NCBI RefSeq assembly: GCF_018603515.1
Contig: NZ_JACATN010000004.1
Location: 248,001 to 312,000, forward strand
Direction: 5' to 3'
DNA from: Zobellia barbeyronii
Lineage (GTDB): Bacteria; Bacteroidota; Bacteroidia; Flavobacteriales; Flavobacteriaceae
DNA: 64,000 nt
The position numbers and the translations under genes are program-made. The notes beneath the pieces are model-generated. The model ran no database searches and had not been told where the DNA came from. It saw nothing but the letters and a program-made list of their open reading frames with translations. Below, one piece after another: positions 7,848-16,944 of the stretch; positions within the stretch are counted from its first letter, which is position 1; every line of letters starts with the position of its first letter.

Positions 7848-10800
7848 ATGAATTTTAAATCTCAACTAACACTTATAGCGTTATTGTGTTTCAATATCTC
7901 GCTATTTGCACAAGACGGTTACACTTTGACCGGTACCGTATCTGATGATACGAATGTACCTGTTCCTGGGGCTAGTGTAATTATTCAAAACACAACAACA
8001 GGAACATCTACCGATTTTGACGGTAATTATTCTATTGAAGTTACCAATGGCGATGTATTGGAAATTTCATCCTTAGGCTTTTCCACTAAAACAGTAACTG
8101 TGGATGGTCAAGAAACTCTTAATGTTATTCTTGCTACAGACGCAAGCCTTCTTGAAGAGGTTGTCGTAGTAGGTTATGGTGCTCGAAAAAAGAGCGACAT
8201 AACAGGTTCTGTATCTTCAGTTAAGTCTGAAGAATTAAATGCATTTCCTGTATTGGATGCTGCCCAAGCACTTCAAGGTCGTGCCGCTGGTGTGGTTGTG
8301 CAATCAAATAACGGTGGTGAGCCAGGGGCTCCTATCAGTATAAAGATTAGAGGTAACACTTCAATTAGTGCAAATAGTTCTCCGCTTATCGTTGTAGATG
8401 GTTTCGTAGGAGCAACAATGCCTCAACCAAGTGACATTCAATCCTTAGAAGTTTTAAAAGATGCTTCTGCAACTGCTATATATGGTTCTAGAGGTTCAAA
8501 CGGTGTTGTTTTAGTAACTACTAAAAAAGGTAGAAGTGGCAAACTAACTGTTGAACTAAATTCTACTTACGCTATTCAAAATACGGCTAATAGATTGGAT
8601 TTATTAAATGCAGGTGAATTTGCAACATATCAACAACAAGTAAATAATAACCGTGCCCTAACAGAAGGAGAAGCTCCTGCCATATACACGCAGCAATCAG
8701 CAAATACAGATTGGCAAGACTTAATTTATACAACTGGTAGTACTTCTAATCACCAACTTTCTTTTTCTGGTGGTACAGAAAAAATGAACTTCTATGCTTC
8801 TGGCAACTATTTTAAACAGGATGGTATTCTTGTTAATTCAGGTTTTGAAAGAGCCACATTTTTAACAAACTTAGATGCTCAAGTAACTGATAAATTAAAA
8901 TTAGGCCTTAATCTTTTTGGAAGTAGAGGTACTAAAAATGGAGTTGCTACACAATCAAATGGTTCTGTTACCGTAGGTGGAGATGATGTAATTTCTTTAG
9001 CAATGCGTTTTGCACCAGATAAAGGAATCTATAATGAAGACGGTACTTTTACAACAAATGATAAGGTAGGTGATGAAGTAGATAATCCATATGCTGTTGC
9101 TACAGTAAGGGACGACGAAACTGTTACAGATAACTTTAGAGCAAATTTCTACGCCAATTATGATATCTTAAAAAACCTAGCGTTTAAAACAACCTTTGGC
9201 CTAAGTACTCAAAACCAAACTAGAGGTATATACCAACCATCTACGTTAACAATCACCGCAGGTGGTGTAGGCGGAAGAGCTAGCTTTACAAATGGTACAG
9301 AAACAAATCTTTTAAGTGAAAATTATTTGACTTACAAAAATGAAATTGGAAAAGGAAGTTTAACCTTGTTAGCTGGTTATTCTTATCAAAAAACAAAAAC
9401 AAATGAGTCTTTTGTTGCTGGTACAGGTATCATTTCAGATGCTTTTTCTTACTACGGTTTAGGTACTGTTTTAAACACATTACAGCCTGATGCATATTTG
9501 GAAGAAACAGAAATTCAATCTCAGTTTGGTAGAGTGAATTATGATTATGACGACAAATATTTATTAACTGCAACAGTAAGAAGAGATGGTGCTTCTAACT
9601 TTTCTGAAAATGAAAAATATGCTATTTTCCCATCTGCAGCCTTAGGTTGGAAAATTTCTAACGAGAACTTCTTAAAGGATAGTGAAACTGTTTCTAACTT
9701 AAAGTTAAGAGCAAGTTACGGTGTTACAGGTAACCCGTCAATTAGCCCTTACCAATCATTAGCAAAGATTCAAAGTATTTATGCTTCTAGTAATGGGCAA
9801 ACGGTACATGCTATTACACCAGAGCAACCTGCTAACTCAGATTTAAAATGGGAATCATCTTACCAAACTAATTTTGGTTTAGACGTTGGTTTATTCAGTA
9901 ATAAAGTTTCGTTATCATTAGATTACTATAACATAGATACTAAAGATTTAATTTTGGGAAATAACAGTATCCCTGAATATTTTGGCTTCTCAAATAATGA
10001 GATTTTAACAAACTTAGGAGAAATTAATAATAAAGGATTTGAAATTTCTATAAGCACAAGAAACGTTTCTAACGATAATTTTAGCTGGACTACAGATTTT
10101 AACTTGTCCGCTAATAAGAATGAAGTATCCGCTTTAATAAACGATGCTGATTTATTCTTTGATGCCGCTCCAAGTTACTTTAGTAATGACAGGAGTTATG
10201 TCTTAAGAGTAGGAGAAGAAGTTGGTCTTTTTTGGGGCTATGAGTATGCAGGTGTATACCAAGGAGGTGCTTTACCAGCAGGAACATCTACTTTATCTGG
10301 TGGTATAGCAGGTGACCCATTGTTTGCAGATTTAGATAATAGTGGAGATATTTCAGAAGATGATAGAACAACAATAGGTAATCCTAACCCTGACTACACT
10401 TTTGGTTTCACCAATAACTTCAGTTACAAAAATCTTGATTTAAGTATCTTCTTCCAAGGTTCACAGGGTGGTGATATTTTCAACATGACCAATGTACAGT
10501 TGAACAATGGGGATGCTAATACTACTAGAGATTATTTTAATAATGCTTGGACAAGTTCAAATACTAACACGAACCAACCTCGCGTAGGAAATAACAGTAA
10601 CAGAGAAATTTCTTCTCGTTTTGTAGAAGATGGTAGCTATATAAGATTAAAGAACATTGCATTAGGATATAATATACCTTCTGATGTTATAGAAAAATTT
10701 GGTCTTGAGAATCTTAGAATAGCTGTTAGCGCTCAGAACTTACTGACATTTACAAATTACTCTGGCTTAGACCCTGAAGTAAACTATTCTGGATCTAATG

Positions 10801-10898
10801 GTGACAATAACGTATCTAGCAATACAGCTCAAGGATTCGATTTTGGAAACTATCCAACTGTAAGAACAGTTAACATAAGCCTTAACTTAAAATTTTAA
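7848..10898 (+). CDS. susC: SusC-like TonB-dependent outer-membrane receptor
   Basis: Outer-membrane oligosaccharide importer of the SusC/RagA family, 1016 residues. Order of parts: signal peptide (cleaved after about LFAQ, residue 22), a carboxypeptidase-regulatory-like beta-sandwich (about 25-100, TLTGTVSDD to VILATDA), a TonB-box-like EEVVVVGYG, the plug domain (about 115-230, with LQGRAAGV and IRGNTS), and a 22-strand barrel ending in NISLNLKF with terminal Phe. Substrate would be alginate oligomers, by context with PL7 and PL6 lyases and the partner SusD, whose start is 11 bp downstream. A long leader with GntR-type operators precedes it, so expression is probably induced by alginate products. 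Nothing is truncated. Confidence 0.95.
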   Translation: MNFKSQLTLIALLCFNISLFAQDGYTLTGTVSDDTNVPVPGASVIIQNTTTGTSTDFDGNYSIEVTNGDVLEISSLGFSTKTVTVDGQETLNVILATDASLLEEVVVVGYGARKKSDITGSVSSVKSEELNAFPVLDAAQALQGRAAGVVVQSNNGGEPGAPISIKIRGNTSISANSSPLIVVDGFVGATMPQPSDIQSLEVLKDASATAIYGSRGSNGVVLVTTKKGRSGKLTVELNSTYAIQNTANRLDLLNAGEFATYQQQVNNNRALTEGEAPAIYTQQSANTDWQDLIYTTGSTSNHQLSFSGGTEKMNFYASGNYFKQDGILVNSGFERATFLTNLDAQVTDKLKLGLNLFGSRGTKNGVATQSNGSVTVGGDDVISLAMRFAPDKGIYNEDGTFTTNDKVGDEVDNPYAVATVRDDETVTDNFRANFYANYDILKNLAFKTTFGLSTQNQTRGIYQPSTLTITAGGVGGRASFTNGTETNLLSENYLTYKNEIGKGSLTLLAGYSYQKTKTNESFVAGTGIISDAFSYYGLGTVLNTLQPDAYLEETEIQSQFGRVNYDYDDKYLLTATVRRDGASNFSENEKYAIFPSAALGWKISNENFLKDSETVSNLKLRASYGVTGNPSISPYQSLAKIQSIYASSNGQTVHAITPEQPANSDLKWESSYQTNFGLDVGLFSNKVSLSLDYYNIDTKDLILGNNSIPEYFGFSNNEILTNLGEINNKGFEISISTRNVSNDNFSWTTDFNLSANKNEVSALINDADLFFDAAPSYFSNDRSYVLRVGEEVGLFWGYEYAGVYQGGALPAGTSTLSGGIAGDPLFADLDNSGDISEDDRTTIGNPNPDYTFGFTNNFSYKNLDLSIFFQGSQGGDIFNMTNVQLNNGDANTTRDYFNNAWTSSNTNTNQPRVGNNSNREISSRFVEDGSYIRLKNIALGYNIPSDVIEKFGLENLRIAVSAQNLLTFTNYSGLDPEVNYSGSNGDNNVSSNTAQGFDFGNYPTVRTVNISLNLKF

Positions 10899-10909
10899 AA
10901 AATACATTT

Positions 10910-12442
10910 ATGAAAGCATATAAATATTTATTCTTATTGATAGGATTATCAATAGTAGGATGTTCAGATTTAGAAGAAGAGCCTGTAGGTGTATTGTCTC
11001 CAGATGGTTTCTTTCAATCTACTAAAGAGATACAAACTTCCGCAAATGGTGCTTTTACAGCAGCTATCAATGAAAAGTTCTGGGGAAGGAAGCTTTCCGT
11101 AGCCCTAATGTTACGTTCAGATATGGTTGGTCTTGCCTCTAATGAAACAAGACGTGTAGAACAAGATGAACTAACTACGTTAGCAAGTAACGGAATGATT
11201 AGTGAGTTTTGGCCTAAAACTTATGAGGGAATCGCTGCCGCTAACTTAACAATTGCGGGGGCTGAAGAGGTAGATTTACCTGATGAATCTAAAAACCCGG
11301 TAACTGCCCAAGCTTATTTTGCAAGAGCATTCTATTATTTTCATTTGGTAAGACAATTTGGAGATGTTCCTTATATCGACGAGCCAATAACACCTGAAAA
11401 TACCGTAGAAATTTCTACTCTAGCTAAAACTCCGGCATCAGAGGTTTATGAAAATATTATTTCAGATTTAGAATTTGCTAAAGCTTGGTTGCCAGACACA
11501 CAGGTTTCAAGAGCTATACCAGCAAAATCAGCAGCAAGTTCTTATTTAGCTTTAGTGTATTTAACTATGGGCGAATGGCAAAATGCTTTTGATGAAGCTA
11601 AAGAAGTTATTGATAATGCAGGAGCTTATGGATTAGCTTTAGATCCTGATTTTCAAAATCTGTTTAACGCAGAGAAAATAGATGCATCTTTAGAACCAAT
11701 ATTTGCTTTAGACTACAACAATGTTGAAGCTCCTAATAATGCTTATGATCAAATAGCACCAATGACAGGTATCAGAGGAGACGACAGAAATTCCGGTGGT
11801 GGATGGTCAGTTGCCGTTCCTGCTTTAGCCGTTTATGAAACTTGGGACCCAGCAGATTACAGAAGAGCGGTAAGCATGGATGATGGAGCCTTTATTGATG
11901 GCAACTTAGAACCTTATACCAATTTTATTGTTAGCGGTCACCAATTCGCTAAAAACCAGCCTTACGTTGCTAAATACACTCGTTTTCCTGGACCTTTTGC
12001 TAGAGGAAATGCAAGAGCAACAAGTCATAACTATTCTATGATACGTTATGCGGAAGTATTGTTAATTGCTTCAGAAGCAGCCGTAGAATTAGGAGATAAC
12101 GCATCTGCTCTTATGTACATTAATGAAGTAAGAGCTAGAGCTAGAATGGGTGGTGATACTCAAAGTGGCGGCGTTGCAGTTTCTATAGCTCCAAGTGCTG
12201 AACCTGCAGACCTTACTGGAACGGTAACTGTAGAAGATGTATTAGAAGAACGTAGATTAGAGTTTGCCTTTGAAGGTATTAGATGGTATGACATTGCAAG
12301 AAGAAAAATTGGTGCACAAGCATTTGGTCCTTCAGGATTAGAAGGCGAAAAGCCATTCTTTACCGCAGATGATTACTTAATGCCATTACCTGAAGATGAG
12401 TTAGAAAGAAATCCAAACTTAACACAAAATCCAGGATACTAA
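10910..12442 (+). CDS. susD: SusD/RagB-like glycan-binding lipoprotein
   Basis: Surface lipoprotein that forms the lid of the SusC channel and captures glycan. The signal peptide ends in SIVGC (lipobox Cys about 18). Helical TPR-like repeats follow (for example AQAYFARAFYYFHLVRQFGDVPY, a SusD signature, quoted in part), and a RagB/SusD C-terminal region includes RYAEVLLIASEAA and EERRLEFAFEGIRWYDI. The length of 510 residues is usual for the family. It begins 11 bp after susC and surely shares its transcript. Alginate oligomer binding is inferred from the locus. The conserved RNA hairpin (copy 2) lies about 110 bp after its stop codon. Confidence 0.94.
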   Translation: MKAYKYLFLLIGLSIVGCSDLEEEPVGVLSPDGFFQSTKEIQTSANGAFTAAINEKFWGRKLSVALMLRSDMVGLASNETRRVEQDELTTLASNGMISEFWPKTYEGIAAANLTIAGAEEVDLPDESKNPVTAQAYFARAFYYFHLVRQFGDVPYIDEPITPENTVEISTLAKTPASEVYENIISDLEFAKAWLPDTQVSRAIPAKSAASSYLALVYLTMGEWQNAFDEAKEVIDNAGAYGLALDPDFQNLFNAEKIDASLEPIFALDYNNVEAPNNAYDQIAPMTGIRGDDRNSGGGWSVAVPALAVYETWDPADYRRAVSMDDGAFIDGNLEPYTNFIVSGHQFAKNQPYVAKYTRFPGPFARGNARATSHNYSMIRYAEVLLIASEAAVELGDNASALMYINEVRARARMGGDTQSGGVAVSIAPSAEPADLTGTVTVEDVLEERRLEFAFEGIRWYDIARRKIGAQAFGPSGLEGEKPFFTADDYLMPLPEDELERNPNLTQNPGY

Positions 12443-12519
12443 TACCCTTGATTAATAATATAAATATAAAGACTAATTATAATAGATACCCGTAAAGGGA
12501 AATAAAGAATACGAAGAAT

Positions 12520-12583
12520 GTTGTTTTGAGTTAGATTGAGAGTAATTTTGCCGACTCGCTCACCACGAGTCGGTAAAATTTTT
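12520..12583 (+). ncRNA. Conserved RNA hairpin element, copy 2
   Basis: Second copy of the element at 2129-2189. Stem arms are CCGACTCG (12551-12558) and CGAGTCGG (12566-12573) around the identical loop CTCACCA, extended outward by AATTTTG / TAAAATT. Upstream sequence (about 30 bp from GTTGTTTTGAGTTAG) is also shared, with one inserted base relative to copy 1. It lies between susD and the second GntR gene, so it could be the susCD 3' end, a leader element of the regulator gene, or both. Confidence 0.6.
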
Positions 12584-12639
12584 AAAATCTCCAGACCCTG
12601 TAGAAACCGAACTCTTTAAAGCAAAAAATACTTTTTTAG

Positions 12640-12683
12640 TACATTTGTTTTAATTATTTTTAACAAACCAATCTGGTTAACCA
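12640..12683 (+). promoter_or_regulatory. Promoter and operator of second GntR gene
   Basis: TACATTTG at 12640-12647 fits the -7 consensus TAnnTTTG. Downstream lies a perfect palindrome TGGTTAACCA (12674-12683), preceded exactly 13 bp earlier by a half-site ending AACCA (12661-12670). This is the same 13-bp spacing seen in the triple operator before susC. It suggests negative autoregulation of this GntR copy. Confidence 0.6.
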
Positions 12684-12704
12684 ATTTTCAACATACTGTC
12701 CCCT

Positions 12705-13433
12705 ATGAAATTAGAAATCCTGACTAAGCACGAAAACAGAGAAATACAAAATAATATCATTTCAAAAATTCGTGATCTCATTAACTATAAAAATCTTGAA
12801 CCAGGTGATAAGTTACCTGCTGAGAGAGTACTATCTGAGAAATTTGAAGTCAGCAGAAGTAGTGTTCGTGAAGCAATCCAAAAACTGGAGTTTTATGGAA
12901 TATTAAATTCCAAACCGCAAAGCGGAACTTTTATTTCAAATATCGGTCAAATTGCCATGAATGGTATGATCGATGATATTCTAAGTTTAGAAGAACAAGA
13001 TTTTAAATCACTGGTAGAGACCCGTATTTTACTTGAACTAAAAACGGTAAAATTAGCGGCCATTAGAAGAACAGATGAGGATTTAGAAAGAATTAAGTCT
13101 GCTTTGAATGCCTATAAAATAAAGATGATTGCTGGTGAGGATTGTCTAGAAGAAGATTTGCTTTTTCATTTAGCAGTAGCAGCTGCAAGTAAGAACAGTA
13201 CCATGAACACACTCATGCTACTTATAACGCCAGAGATTATAGTTGCTTATGCTAAAGACCCTGTCTGTAAAGGTGATGTAGCCTTATCAGAAGTCAAAAA
13301 GCACGAAGACATATACATGGCTATCTTAAATCAAGATCCAAAATTAGCCAAAGAGACGATGAAAGTACACTTTAGTAAATTGTACGATTACATCTACGGT
13401 GAAGACCGAAAAATAAAATTAAAGAAAGGATAA
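12705..13433 (+). CDS. FadR-type GntR family transcriptional regulator (copy 2)
   Basis: Paralogue of the regulator at 2283, 242 residues, about 25 substitutions by eye. The winged-helix recognition region (SVREAIQKLEFYGIL and the wing SKPQSGTFI) is nearly unchanged, while differences gather in the FCD effector domain (for example around residues 130-145 and 180-195). The two may thus share operators but differ in ligand or affinity. Unlike copy 1 it has its own promoter-like box and a TGGTTAACCA palindrome just upstream, suggesting autoregulation. It lies between susCD and the MFS/SDR genes. Likely role: repressor of the alginate genes released by a pathway intermediate (inference). Confidence 0.9.
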   Translation: MKLEILTKHENREIQNNIISKIRDLINYKNLEPGDKLPAERVLSEKFEVSRSSVREAIQKLEFYGILNSKPQSGTFISNIGQIAMNGMIDDILSLEEQDFKSLVETRILLELKTVKLAAIRRTDEDLERIKSALNAYKIKMIAGEDCLEEDLLFHLAVAAASKNSTMNTLMLLITPEIIVAYAKDPVCKGDVALSEVKKHEDIYMAILNQDPKLAKETMKVHFSKLYDYIYGEDRKIKLKKG

Positions 13434-13659
13434 AAGTGCACAATTTGTCCTTTTAATACATACTGAAGGAAAACTAATACTTAAAAACTACTTATTTAAT
13501 GAAGGTAAACGGTTAAAGCCGTACACATCTTATCCTAATTATTTACAAAGTATTTAAGTTATTTAAATACAGTCATTTAGAATCGCTCACCTCCTATTTT
13601 CAAAAATCAGGCTAGCTATTCCTATGCCTGAATACTAAGAACAATTTAAAAGAACGAAG

Positions 13660-14961
13660 ATGAAAATCAAAAGTTTAAGATGGTGGGTTATAGCTTTAAT
13701 TGCTTTGGCTACCGTTATCAATTACATTGATAGACAAGCATTACCCGTTCTATGGCCAGACATTGCTGAGGATTTATATCCAGATAAAACGCCTGACGAA
13801 CGAAAAGAAATTTATGCATTTATCTCCACACTGTTCATCTTTTCTTACGCATTTGGTCAATCCATTTTCGGAAAGATATTTGACAAATATGGAACAAGAA
13901 TAGGGTTTACGCTGTCAATTGGATTTTGGTCCATTGCAACAGCATTACATGCTTTTGCAAGAGGAATTTTCACGCTTAGTATTTTCCGCTCTTTATTAGG
14001 AGTTTCAGAAGCTGGAAACTGGCCAGGGGCAGCTAAAGCAAATGCAGAATGGTTTCCAACAAAGGAAAGAGCATTTGCACAAGGTCTCTTTAATTCAGGT
14101 GCTGCTATTGGAGGAATCATAGCCTTCCCCACAATTGGATTACTATCTGTCTATTTTAGCTGGAATTGGATTTTTATATTGGTTGGTATAACAGGTTTGC
14201 TATGGCTTATTCCGTGGTGGATTTTAGTAAAATCTCCGCCTAAAAATCACCCATGGATAACAGATGAAGAACGCACGTACATCTTAACGGGACAGAAGAA
14301 CCAAGATGAGGATGAGGATGGAGAATTTGACGACGGTTACAACCCTGATACCGGTCAAATCCTAAAGCACAAGGAAAGCTGGGGAGTAATTCTAGCATCT
14401 GCTGCCCTTGACCCAATTTGGTGGTTATTTATTTTTTGGATACCCATTTACCTGCACGAAGTATATGGCATGGATGTAAAATCAATCGGATTTTATGCTT
14501 GGGTCCCTTATGTGGGCGCTATGCTTGGAGCATGGTTTGGCGGGCTATTAGCTCAAAATCGTATTAAAGTAGGTTGGACAGTAAATAAAACACGAAAGTT
14601 TGTAATTACCCTTGGATGTGTAATTATGCTACCTTTCTTACTGTTAATGGCTAATCCTGGTGGACCAGAAACAGCCGTGATATATATGGCACTTATTTTA
14701 TTTGGTTTTCAAACAGCTATTGGAAATGTTCAAACCTTACCTAGTGATTTATTTGGCGGAAAAACAGTAGGTACACTTTCTGGTTTTGCTGGTACGGCTG
14801 CTAAATTAGGAGCATTTGGATTGACAGCATTAGTACCTTGGCTTACGTCAGGAGGTAACTATACGCCAGCGTTTGTAATTGGTGCTGCGTTAGCTATAAT
14901 TACAATGGCAAGTGTTTGGTTTTTAATTCCAAATATTGCGCCACTTAAAAGTAAAAATTAA
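13660..14961 (+). CDS. MFS transporter, ExuT-like hexuronate/sugar-acid importer
   Basis: Twelve-helix major facilitator superfamily protein of 433 residues in the anion:cation symporter branch. Diagnostic pieces are INYIDRQAL in TM1, the GVSEAGNWPGAAKANAEWF region in TM4, and KERAFAQGLFNSGAAIG before TM5, as in hexuronate transporters of the ExuT type. An acidic cytoplasmic loop (about residues 211-225, DEDEDGEFDD) precedes the second half. It would carry unsaturated uronate or KDG-type acids from periplasm to cytoplasm with protons. Its start is 227 bp after the GntR gene and it is followed by the DEH-reductase-type SDR, which supports the role. Exact substrate is inferred. Confidence 0.85.
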   Translation: MKIKSLRWWVIALIALATVINYIDRQALPVLWPDIAEDLYPDKTPDERKEIYAFISTLFIFSYAFGQSIFGKIFDKYGTRIGFTLSIGFWSIATALHAFARGIFTLSIFRSLLGVSEAGNWPGAAKANAEWFPTKERAFAQGLFNSGAAIGGIIAFPTIGLLSVYFSWNWIFILVGITGLLWLIPWWILVKSPPKNHPWITDEERTYILTGQKNQDEDEDGEFDDGYNPDTGQILKHKESWGVILASAALDPIWWLFIFWIPIYLHEVYGMDVKSIGFYAWVPYVGAMLGAWFGGLLAQNRIKVGWTVNKTRKFVITLGCVIMLPFLLLMANPGGPETAVIYMALILFGFQTAIGNVQTLPSDLFGGKTVGTLSGFAGTAAKLGAFGLTALVPWLTSGGNYTPAFVIGAALAIITMASVWFLIPNIAPLKSKN

Positions 14962-15002
14962 AACAAATTAACTAACACTAATTAATAGTAATTTACACAA
15001 AG

Positions 15003-15758
15003 ATGAAAGGAAAAGTAGCAGTAATAACAGGAGCAACAGGAGGAATTGGATTTGCAGTTGCAAAAAGATTAGGACAAGATGGTTTCACCGTTATTTTGAA
15101 CGGTATAGAGGATGAAGCTGGTGCTCAAAGAGTTAAAGAGCTTACCGCTGAAGGTATCACTGCCGAGTATTATGGTTTTGATGTTACAAAAGAAGAAGAA
15201 GTAACAGCTAACATAAAAGCAATTGGTGAGAAGTACGGAAAAATCGATACACTTGTAAACAATGCCGGTGGTTTAGGTGGAAGATCAAGATTTGAAGAAA
15301 TGACTACAGAATTCTACAGATCTGTAATGGCTTTAAACCTTGACTCAACATTCTTTGCATCTAGAGCAGCAATTCCTTACCTTAAAAAAGGAGAAGATGC
15401 CTCTATCATTAACTATACTTCTAACGCAGCTTGGACAGCTGGTGGACCAGGTGCAGGAATCTACGGAACATCTAAAGCTGGTGTTAATGCTATCACTAAA
15501 GCATTAGCAAAAGATTTAGCAGAATATGGTATTAGAGTAAATGCGGTGTCTCCAGGTACTATAGACACTCCGTTTCATGCACAGATCAAAGCAACAAAAC
15601 CAGAAGTTTTTGCTTCTTGGGCAAACAGCATTATGTTAGGTAGATTGGGTCAGCCAGAAGATGTAGCTGGTGTTGTATCTTTCTTAGCTAGCAAAGATGC
15701 TAAATTCATTACAGCTGAAACTATCCAAATTGGTGGTGGGCAAGCTTTAGGAATCTAG
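15003..15758 (+). CDS. SDR oxidoreductase, probable DEH reductase
   Basis: Classical short-chain dehydrogenase of 251 residues. The Rossmann nucleotide site TGATGGIG is at about residues 9-16, NNAGG at about 87-91, and the catalytic group is S140, Y154 and K158. The MFS gene ends 41 bp upstream, and the gene lies ahead of kdgK and kdgA. In alginate loci such an SDR reduces 4-deoxy-L-erythro-5-hexoseulose uronate (DEH) to 2-keto-3-deoxygluconate. Substrate assignment rests on this context, since SDR sequence alone does not tell it; a KduD-like role on the isomeric keto-acid is the main alternative. A strong bidirectional terminator follows 20 bp after the stop. Confidence 0.82.
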   Translation: MKGKVAVITGATGGIGFAVAKRLGQDGFTVILNGIEDEAGAQRVKELTAEGITAEYYGFDVTKEEEVTANIKAIGEKYGKIDTLVNNAGGLGGRSRFEEMTTEFYRSVMALNLDSTFFASRAAIPYLKKGEDASIINYTSNAAWTAGGPGAGIYGTSKAGVNAITKALAKDLAEYGIRVNAVSPGTIDTPFHAQIKATKPEVFASWANSIMLGRLGQPEDVAGVVSFLASKDAKFITAETIQIGGGQALGI

Positions 15759-15778
15759 ATAATTCATTTTATAATACT

Positions 15779-15816
15779 AAAAGCCTTTCTTTTAATTAAG
15801 AAAGGCTTTTTTATTT
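15779..15816. terminator. Bidirectional intrinsic terminator (SDR / lacI)
   Basis: 13-bp stem AAAAGCCTTTCTT (15779-15791) / AAGAAAGGCTTTT (15798-15810) with a 6-nt loop and a T-tract on either strand. It ends the SDR transcript and also the convergent lacI-type gene. The stop and last codons of the LacI-type protein lie inside this stem-loop. Confidence 0.85.
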
Positions 15817-16829
15817 GAAGAATCCCTGACAATCAACTCGGCATCTAGAATTTTTTTATTCAAAGACTGCTTTATATCAGGTGAGCTAACATGTTCTAAA
15901 AATGTTTGTGCGGCCAACCTTCCTATTTCAGCACTGTGCTGTTCAATACTTGTAATTGGCGGAGAAACCATTGCAGTAAAAGGTTCGTTGCCAAAGCCTA
16001 CCAATGCTATTTCGTTAGGAACGTCAATAGCATTCTCTTTTAAAACCTGTAGCGCTCCTAAAGCAGCATAATCGCCAGCAATATATACCGCATCCGGTCT
16101 CGTCTTTAACGCAAGCAACTGCTCCATTTTTATACGACCATCCTCCTGTGTAAGACTACTTTCCAGTAAAAGTTCGCTATCTAATGGTAAACCATGTTTT
16201 TCAATAGCGTCCTTATACCCTCTAATTCTATTATTGAATATTCTGGTACGCTGGTAGCCCCCAATATGTGCTATTCTTTTGCAACCCTGTTCAACTAGAT
16301 GTTCAACAATCATATGGCTGCTGGCATAATCATCAATACCAATATAATCTACGTTCAAATCATTCTCTCCACGATCAAACAATATTAATGGTATACCTCT
16401 GGATTTGATTTTTTCATAATAATCTAGGTCCGTAGTTTCATTGGCCATAGAGGCAATAATACCATCCACTTGCGTAAACAGTAATGTATCTATGCTATCA
16501 CATTCCTTTTTATATGATTCGTTAGATTGTGTGATGATAATATTATAGCCCGCCTTATTTAAAACCTCCTCCATATTTTGCACTACGGAAGAAAAGAAAT
16601 TACTATTTGTTCTAGGCACAATAACACCTACTAGGTTACTCTTTCCTTTACGCAATGCGCTTGCCAAATGATTTGGCTGATAATTCAAGTCTTTGGCTAC
16701 TTTCTTAACAGCCTCTTTGGTTTTTGAGCTAATTCTAGAGTCGTCCTGCAAGGCCTTTGAAACGGCAGCGGTAGATATTTCCAAGATATTTGCGATATCT
16801 TTTAATGTGGTCTTTTTTTTATTCGACAA
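15792..16829 (-). CDS. LacI family transcriptional regulator
   Basis: LacI/GalR-type repressor of 345 residues: N-terminal helix-turn-helix (TTLKDIANILEISTAAVSKAL, given in part, about residues 7-26), hinge helix with HLASALRKGKSNLVGVIVP, and a periplasmic-binding-protein-like effector domain. It is divergent from kdgK, with 145 bp between starts that hold two identical palindromes TTAATCGATTAA. The CG-centred palindrome is the usual form of a LacI-family operator, so it likely controls kdgK-pfk-kdgA and itself. A uronate-pathway ligand such as KDG or KDPG is inferred. The final residues KKAFLN are encoded within the terminator stem. Confidence 0.9.
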   Translation of the reverse strand: MSNKKKTTLKDIANILEISTAAVSKALQDDSRISSKTKEAVKKVAKDLNYQPNHLASALRKGKSNLVGVIVPRTNSNFFSSVVQNMEEVLNKAGYNIIITQSNESYKKECDSIDTLLFTQVDGIIASMANETTDLDYYEKIKSRGIPLILFDRGENDLNVDYIGIDDYASSHMIVEHLVEQGCKRIAHIGGYQRTRIFNNRIRGYKDAIEKHGLPLDSELLLESSLTQEDGRIKMEQLLALKTRPDAVYIAGDYAALGALQVLKENAIDVPNEIALVGFGNEPFTAMVSPPITSIEQHSAEIGRLAAQTFLEHVSSPDIKQSLNKKILDAELIVRDSSNKKAFLN

Positions 16830-16836
16830 GTTTTTC

Positions 16837-16859
16837 TATATTTGTTTAATCGATTAAGC
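16837..16859 (+). promoter_or_regulatory. LacI-type operator 1 with rightward -7 box
   Basis: Palindrome TTAATCGATTAA at 16846-16857 immediately follows TATATTTG (16837-16844), which fits the TAnnTTTG box of a rightward promoter toward kdgK. A repressor bound here would cover the transcription start. It lies 17 bp before the lacI-type start codon on the other strand. Confidence 0.65.
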
Positions 16860-16921
16860 AAAGATATATTTTTAAAATCGCCAATCAAAACTCACACGTT
16901 TTGATTTATTTTTAAAAATCA

Positions 16922-16944
16922 GGTTAATCGATTAAGCAAATAAG
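16922..16944 (-). promoter_or_regulatory. LacI-type operator 2 with leftward -7 box
   Basis: Second copy of TTAATCGATTAA at 16924-16935, 78 bp from the first. On the minus strand it is preceded by CTTATTTG (16944 down to 16937), a weaker TAnnTTTG-like box that could serve the lacI-type gene. The arrangement mirrors operator 1, so each divergent promoter has its own start-site operator. Confidence 0.6.
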
